NCBI RefSeq assembly: GCF_905196875.1
Contig: NZ_CAJJWO010000001.1
Coordinates: 62,001-126,000, forward strand
Reading direction: 5' to 3'
Origin: an uncultured Parabacteroides sp.
Lineage (GTDB): Bacteria > Bacteroidota > Bacteroidia > Bacteroidales > Tannerellaceae
DNA: 64,000 bases
Shown: positions 61,304 to 64,000 of the stretch, piece after piece
How positions within the stretch are numbered: the first letter of the stretch is position 1
How the letters are laid out: each line of letters opens with the position of its first letter
The notes under the pieces: model-generated
What the model was told of the DNA's origin: nothing
What the model saw: the letters and a program-made list of their open reading frames with translations, nothing else
The model's database searches: none
Made by a program: the position numbers and the translations under genes

Positions 61304-62515
61304 TTAAAAAGCAGATAGATATAGATCCAGATTATTAGATGATAGATTGAAATGATTGGATACATAGCTACTGACAGGTTTTCCGCAATACATATAAACC
61401 CCCGAACGGAAACCATCATCTGCCTTTATCATATTCTGGACCGACCCTGCATCTCCCAGGGAGAGGAAAATCGGGACGAATATATTACTGAAAGCCATTG
61501 AAGTTGTACGCGCCACCCGGTTACTTATATTGGGTTTGCAATAATGCAATACGCCATATTGTTCAAACACGGTCGGATCTGTTTTACCCAAACAGCAGGT
61601 TGTTTCGAAACAACCTCCCTGGCTGATACGCAGATCGATCACCAGTGAACCACGTTTCATAGTGCGGACCAGCTCTTCTGCGATTACATAACGGTAACGG
61701 GTATTGATATAACGCATGGCTCCGATCACCACATCGGCGGTCCGGAAAGCGTTGTGTAACACATTGGGATGGAAGTTGGAAGTAAAAAGTCCCTGCCCCA
61801 ATACCTGCTGGATAGTGCGTAGCTTGTTTATATCATCATCGAAGACTTTAACCGATGCTCCCAGCGCCAAGGCAGCCCGTGCCGCAACCGTACCGGCATT
61901 GCCGGCTCCGACAATAACTACTTCGGTTGGCGATACACCTGGTATTCCTCCCAGAAGGATACCTTTTCCTCCTTGTGTATTGCTCAACAGTTCGGAAGCG
62001 ATGGAAATGGAAGCCGTCCCCTCTATCTCGGAGATAACATTCAACACCGGACATCTCCGTTGGTCGTCCGACAGCAGTTCGTAGGCAATCGCCGTAATCC
62101 GTTTGGCCATCATCAGTTCGAATGCCTCGGCGGCAAAAAGGTTGAGTTGCACCATCGAAAAGACAGTCGAGCGAGGTTTCATCAGCAGAATCTCTTCCGG
62201 CAGCGGAGGAAGGATTTTCAGGATAATATCGGCTTGAAATACTTCTGCAGGGGTAGATACGATTTCAGCTCCGGCTTCAGAGTAATGGTTATCGGAATAG
62301 TTTATTCCCAACCCGGCCCCGGCTTCAACCAATACATGATGTCCGCGATCGGTCAACATATCGACGGCTTCGGGGGTAAGCACCAAACGTTTTTCCCCTT
62401 CTTTCCGTTCCCGGGGAATACCTATCAGTAAACGATTGTTCACCTTACTCAATTCCTTCAACAGTTCCTGAGGGATATATGCTCCCTGCACCTGCTTGCC
62501 TCCTGTTGCTTCCAT
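61304..62515 (-). CDS. Alanine dehydrogenase / PntA-N-like NAD-dependent dehydrogenase
   Basis: 403 residues. The N-terminal AlaDh_PNT domain reads IGIPRERKEGEKRLVLTPEA (about 33-52) and GAGLGINYSDNHYSEAGAEI. The NAD-binding domain has VVIVGAGNAGTVAARAALAL, a GxGxxG variant. The product would interconvert alanine and pyruvate with NADH. It is about 30 residues longer than usual at the N-terminus (ATGGKQVQGAYIPQELLKEL, found in Bacteroidetes homologues). It lies upstream of korAB, 48 bases after aroK's stop. Pyruvate links it to central metabolism; substrate choice is inferred from family membership. Confidence 0.85.
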   Translation of the reverse strand: MEATGGKQVQGAYIPQELLKELSKVNNRLLIGIPRERKEGEKRLVLTPEAVDMLTDRGHHVLVEAGAGLGINYSDNHYSEAGAEIVSTPAEVFQADIILKILPPLPEEILLMKPRSTVFSMVQLNLFAAEAFELMMAKRITAIAYELLSDDQRRCPVLNVISEIEGTASISIASELLSNTQGGKGILLGGIPGVSPTEVVIVGAGNAGTVAARAALALGASVKVFDDDINKLRTIQQVLGQGLFTSNFHPNVLHNAFRTADVVIGAMRYINTRYRYVIAEELVRTMKRGSLVIDLRISQGGCFETTCCLGKTDPTVFEQYGVLHYCKPNISNRVARTTSMAFSNIFVPIFLSLGDAGSVQNMIKADDGFRSGVYMYCGKPVSSYVSNHFNLSSNNLDLYLSAF

Positions 62516-62563
62516 AATACGATTCCTGTCGGCAACTCCTACAATTGCCTTTACCTTATTATA

Positions 62564-63085
62564 TTATACTATTTTCTCTAATGCTTCGGTAATTTTATGC
62601 ACATCTGTCTCCGTCAGCATCACTTCCGCATCAAATACGATTGAAGCTTTCGTATAGAAAGGAGTCCTTTTTTCCAGACTTTCGGCGATAAACGCAACCA
62701 GTTCGTCTCCGGACCGGCCTTTCAACACCGGACGTGTTGTCTTACAGGTTTCCAGTCGTTTTGCCAGTTCCTTTACCGAAACTTTCAGGTAAACAGTTGT
62801 CCCGTTCTCGTTCATAAACTCCATATTATCAAAAAAGCATGGAGCACCGCCGCCGGTGGATATCAATACATCCTCGAACATCGAGACTTCATGAAGCATC
62901 CTCCGCTCGATATCACGGAAGGCTTCTTCCCCTTTTTCAGCAAAAATCTGCCCGACCGTTTTGTGGTAGCGGGCTTCGATGTAACAGTCCAGGTCAATAA
63001 AAGAGAGCTTCATCCGTTCCGCCAGGTCTTTTCCGACCGTCGTTTTTCCGGCACCCATATAACCTATCAAAAAAATACGCTTCAT
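62564..63085 (-). CDS. aroK: Shikimate kinase
   Basis: 173 residues, normal for AroK. The P-loop is GYMGAGKT (8-15), the shikimate-binding Asp is in FIDLDCYIE, the Walker B-like segment is LISTGGGAPCF, and the LID region contains RLETCKTTRPVL. It phosphorylates shikimate in chorismate synthesis. The ATG at 63085 follows a -7 box at 63107-63114. The alanine dehydrogenase-like gene starts 48 bases downstream and may be co-transcribed. Confidence 0.96.
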   Translation of the reverse strand: MKRIFLIGYMGAGKTTVGKDLAERMKLSFIDLDCYIEARYHKTVGQIFAEKGEEAFRDIERRMLHEVSMFEDVLISTGGGAPCFFDNMEFMNENGTTVYLKVSVKELAKRLETCKTTRPVLKGRSGDELVAFIAESLEKRTPFYTKASIVFDAEVMLTETDVHKITEALEKIV

Positions 63086-63106
63086 CTCGTATATGATTGT
63101 TTACCG

Positions 63107-63114
63107 CAAATGTA
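63107..63114 (-). promoter_or_regulatory. Bacteroidetes -7 box of aroK
   Basis: TACATTTG on the minus strand matches TAnnTTTG, 21 bases upstream of the aroK ATG. Confidence 0.55.
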
Positions 63115-63185
63115 AAGTTTTTTTTCCTCATAACTATGATTTCCTTAAATTATAGTTGGTATCCGAAAAAGTCGTTCCGATGTAT

Positions 63186-63193
63186 TACCTTTG
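63186..63193 (+). promoter_or_regulatory. Bacteroidetes -7 box of the RNase H gene
   Basis: TACCTTTG matches TAnnTTTG, 26 bases upstream of the ATG at 63220. The nearest upstream TTG (63156-63158) is 27 bases away, too far for a good -33. Confidence 0.5.
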
Positions 63194-63219
63194 TGCTCAT
63201 ATCTGAATAATAGCAGACA

Positions 63220-63855
63220 ATGGCGAAGAGTAAATATTACGTAGTATGGAAAGGGCTGAACCCGGGTGTTTACGACAACTGGGCGGAGTGTAAGATGCAG
63301 GTGGAAGGACAGGACGGAGCGAAATACAAATCGTTCGAAACCCGTGAAGAGGCAGCCGACGCCTTTGAGAAAGGGTACTCTTATTACCTGAAAGCTGCCT
63401 CATCCGCCAAAGCCGCTTCCAACCTGACGCCGCAGGCTCCCATCGGGAAACCGATCAACGAGAGTCTGGCTGTCGATGCTGCCTGTAGCGGCAATCCGGG
63501 TGATATGGAGTACCGAGGAGTCTATACGGCCACCGGACAGGAAATTTTCCATATCGGCCCTCTAAAGAAAGGCACCAATAATATCGGTGAATTTCTCGCT
63601 CTCGTCCACGGCCTGGCCCTGCTGAAGCAGAAAGGAAGCGATTTGCCTATTTATTCGGACAGCCGCAATGCCATCATCTGGGTCAAAAAGAAGAAATGCA
63701 AGACGTTGCTGGAACGTGAGCCTGTCAACGAGCCGATCTTCGACCTGATAGAACGAGCCGAGAAGTGGCTGAATACAAATACCTATACCACTACGATCCT
63801 GAAATGGGAGACTTCAGTATGGGGAGAGATCCCGGCTGACTTCGGACGGAAATAA
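63220..63855 (+). CDS. RNase H1-type ribonuclease with N-terminal viroplasmin domain
   Basis: 211 residues. The N-terminus (about 3-50) is a Cauli_VI/viroplasmin RNA-DNA hybrid-binding domain (KYYVVWKGLNPGVYDNWAEC, FETREEAADAFEKG). Residues about 75-205 are the RNase H fold with the acidic active site in VDAACSGNPG, NNIGEFLALVHGLALL and IYSDSRNAI. It degrades RNA in RNA-DNA hybrids. Length is normal for this fused form. It is divergent from aroK, with its own -7 box. Confidence 0.93.
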   Translation: MAKSKYYVVWKGLNPGVYDNWAECKMQVEGQDGAKYKSFETREEAADAFEKGYSYYLKAASSAKAASNLTPQAPIGKPINESLAVDAACSGNPGDMEYRGVYTATGQEIFHIGPLKKGTNNIGEFLALVHGLALLKQKGSDLPIYSDSRNAIIWVKKKKCKTLLEREPVNEPIFDLIERAEKWLNTNTYTTTILKWETSVWGEIPADFGRK

Positions 63856-63866
63856 AGTACTAACAA

Positions 63867-64000
63867 ATGATATCTGATTGTATGAAGAACAAGATCACTT
63901 ACATTTTCTCCAGCGGAAAAAATCCGAAATTCGTTTATTACGGAATCAATCTGCTACGCCAGTTAATCCCTTCTGCTTTCTTCAGGATGAGAAGAAAAAG
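63867..64000 (+). CDS. Start of an unrecognised gene cut by the right edge
   Basis: An open frame begins at the ATG 63867, 11 bases after the RNase H stop, and runs to the window edge (44 codons). A second in-frame ATG lies at codon 6 (MKNKITYIFSSGKNPKFVYY). The visible part is basic with YYGINLLRQLIPSAFF and has no recognised motif. Close spacing suggests co-transcription with the RNase H gene. I cannot assign a function. Confidence 0.55.
   Translation, partial: MISDCMKNKITYIFSSGKNPKFVYYGINLLRQLIPSAFFRMRRK

Overview
The window looks like a chromosomal segment of a gut Bacteroidales bacterium, most likely Parabacteroides or a close relative. I base this on several things seen in the sequence: many promoters carry the Bacteroidetes -7 box TAnnTTTG, and there are AraC-led operons of DUF4493/PCMD lipoproteins, an HU-like plus VirE/BT4734-type module, an IS1380 transposase of Bacteroides type, and typical Bacteroidales housekeeping genes (typA, rpsO, metG, pckA, korAB). 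The genus is an inference from gene content, not from a marker gene.

Layout. 1-7 kb is core: a truncated TPR-like membrane-targeted protein, typA, rpsO, an XRE-cupin regulator paired with an acyl-CoA ligase, and ahcY, with palindromic intergenic repeats around ahcY. 7.2-10 kb is a complete-looking four-gene set for GDP-D-glycero-alpha-D-manno-heptose (hddA, gmhA, hddC, gmhB). It runs into a convergent, mostly AT-rich 13-gene surface-glycan operon (25.1 to 10.0 kb, minus strand) with a Wzx-type flippase, five GT2-like enzymes, a GT4, a putative fucosyltransferase, a further GT-B-like protein, a methyltransferase, a beta-propeller protein, a YfhO-type membrane protein and an AlbA-type regulator with a coding tandem repeat. 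25.7-30.3 kb supplies nucleotide sugars (Ugd, UDP-xylose synthase, a WbpB-like dehydrogenase and a WbpE-like aminotransferase). metG and two tiny membrane proteins follow.

33.0-47.8 kb is one tightly packed operon: an AraC regulator, four DUF4493 lipoproteins (two also carrying a PCMD domain), a small outer-membrane beta-barrel, a further PCMD lipoprotein, and a 1439-residue beta-repeat protein with a T9SS-like C-terminal sorting domain. The genes overlap or are separated by at most about 20 bases, and I infer that they build a cell-surface structure of unknown function. 47.9-53.5 kb is accessory DNA: an IS1380 element whose leader can hide its own start codon, then a divergent HU-like/VirE primase-helicase-like module. 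Between the two genes lie four 22-bp tandem iterons, and 11-bp ATGAAGGC-type repeats lie just beyond both ends. A RelE-like toxin follows, whose partner antitoxin has lost its HTH where it meets the module. This arrangement, which resembles a small integrated replicon, is the best candidate for an undescribed system, together with the lipoprotein operon.

53.5-64 kb is core again: YifB/ComM, a TlpA-like lipoprotein, pckA, korBA, an alanine dehydrogenase-like enzyme, aroK, an RNase H with a viroplasmin domain, and a gene cut by the right edge.
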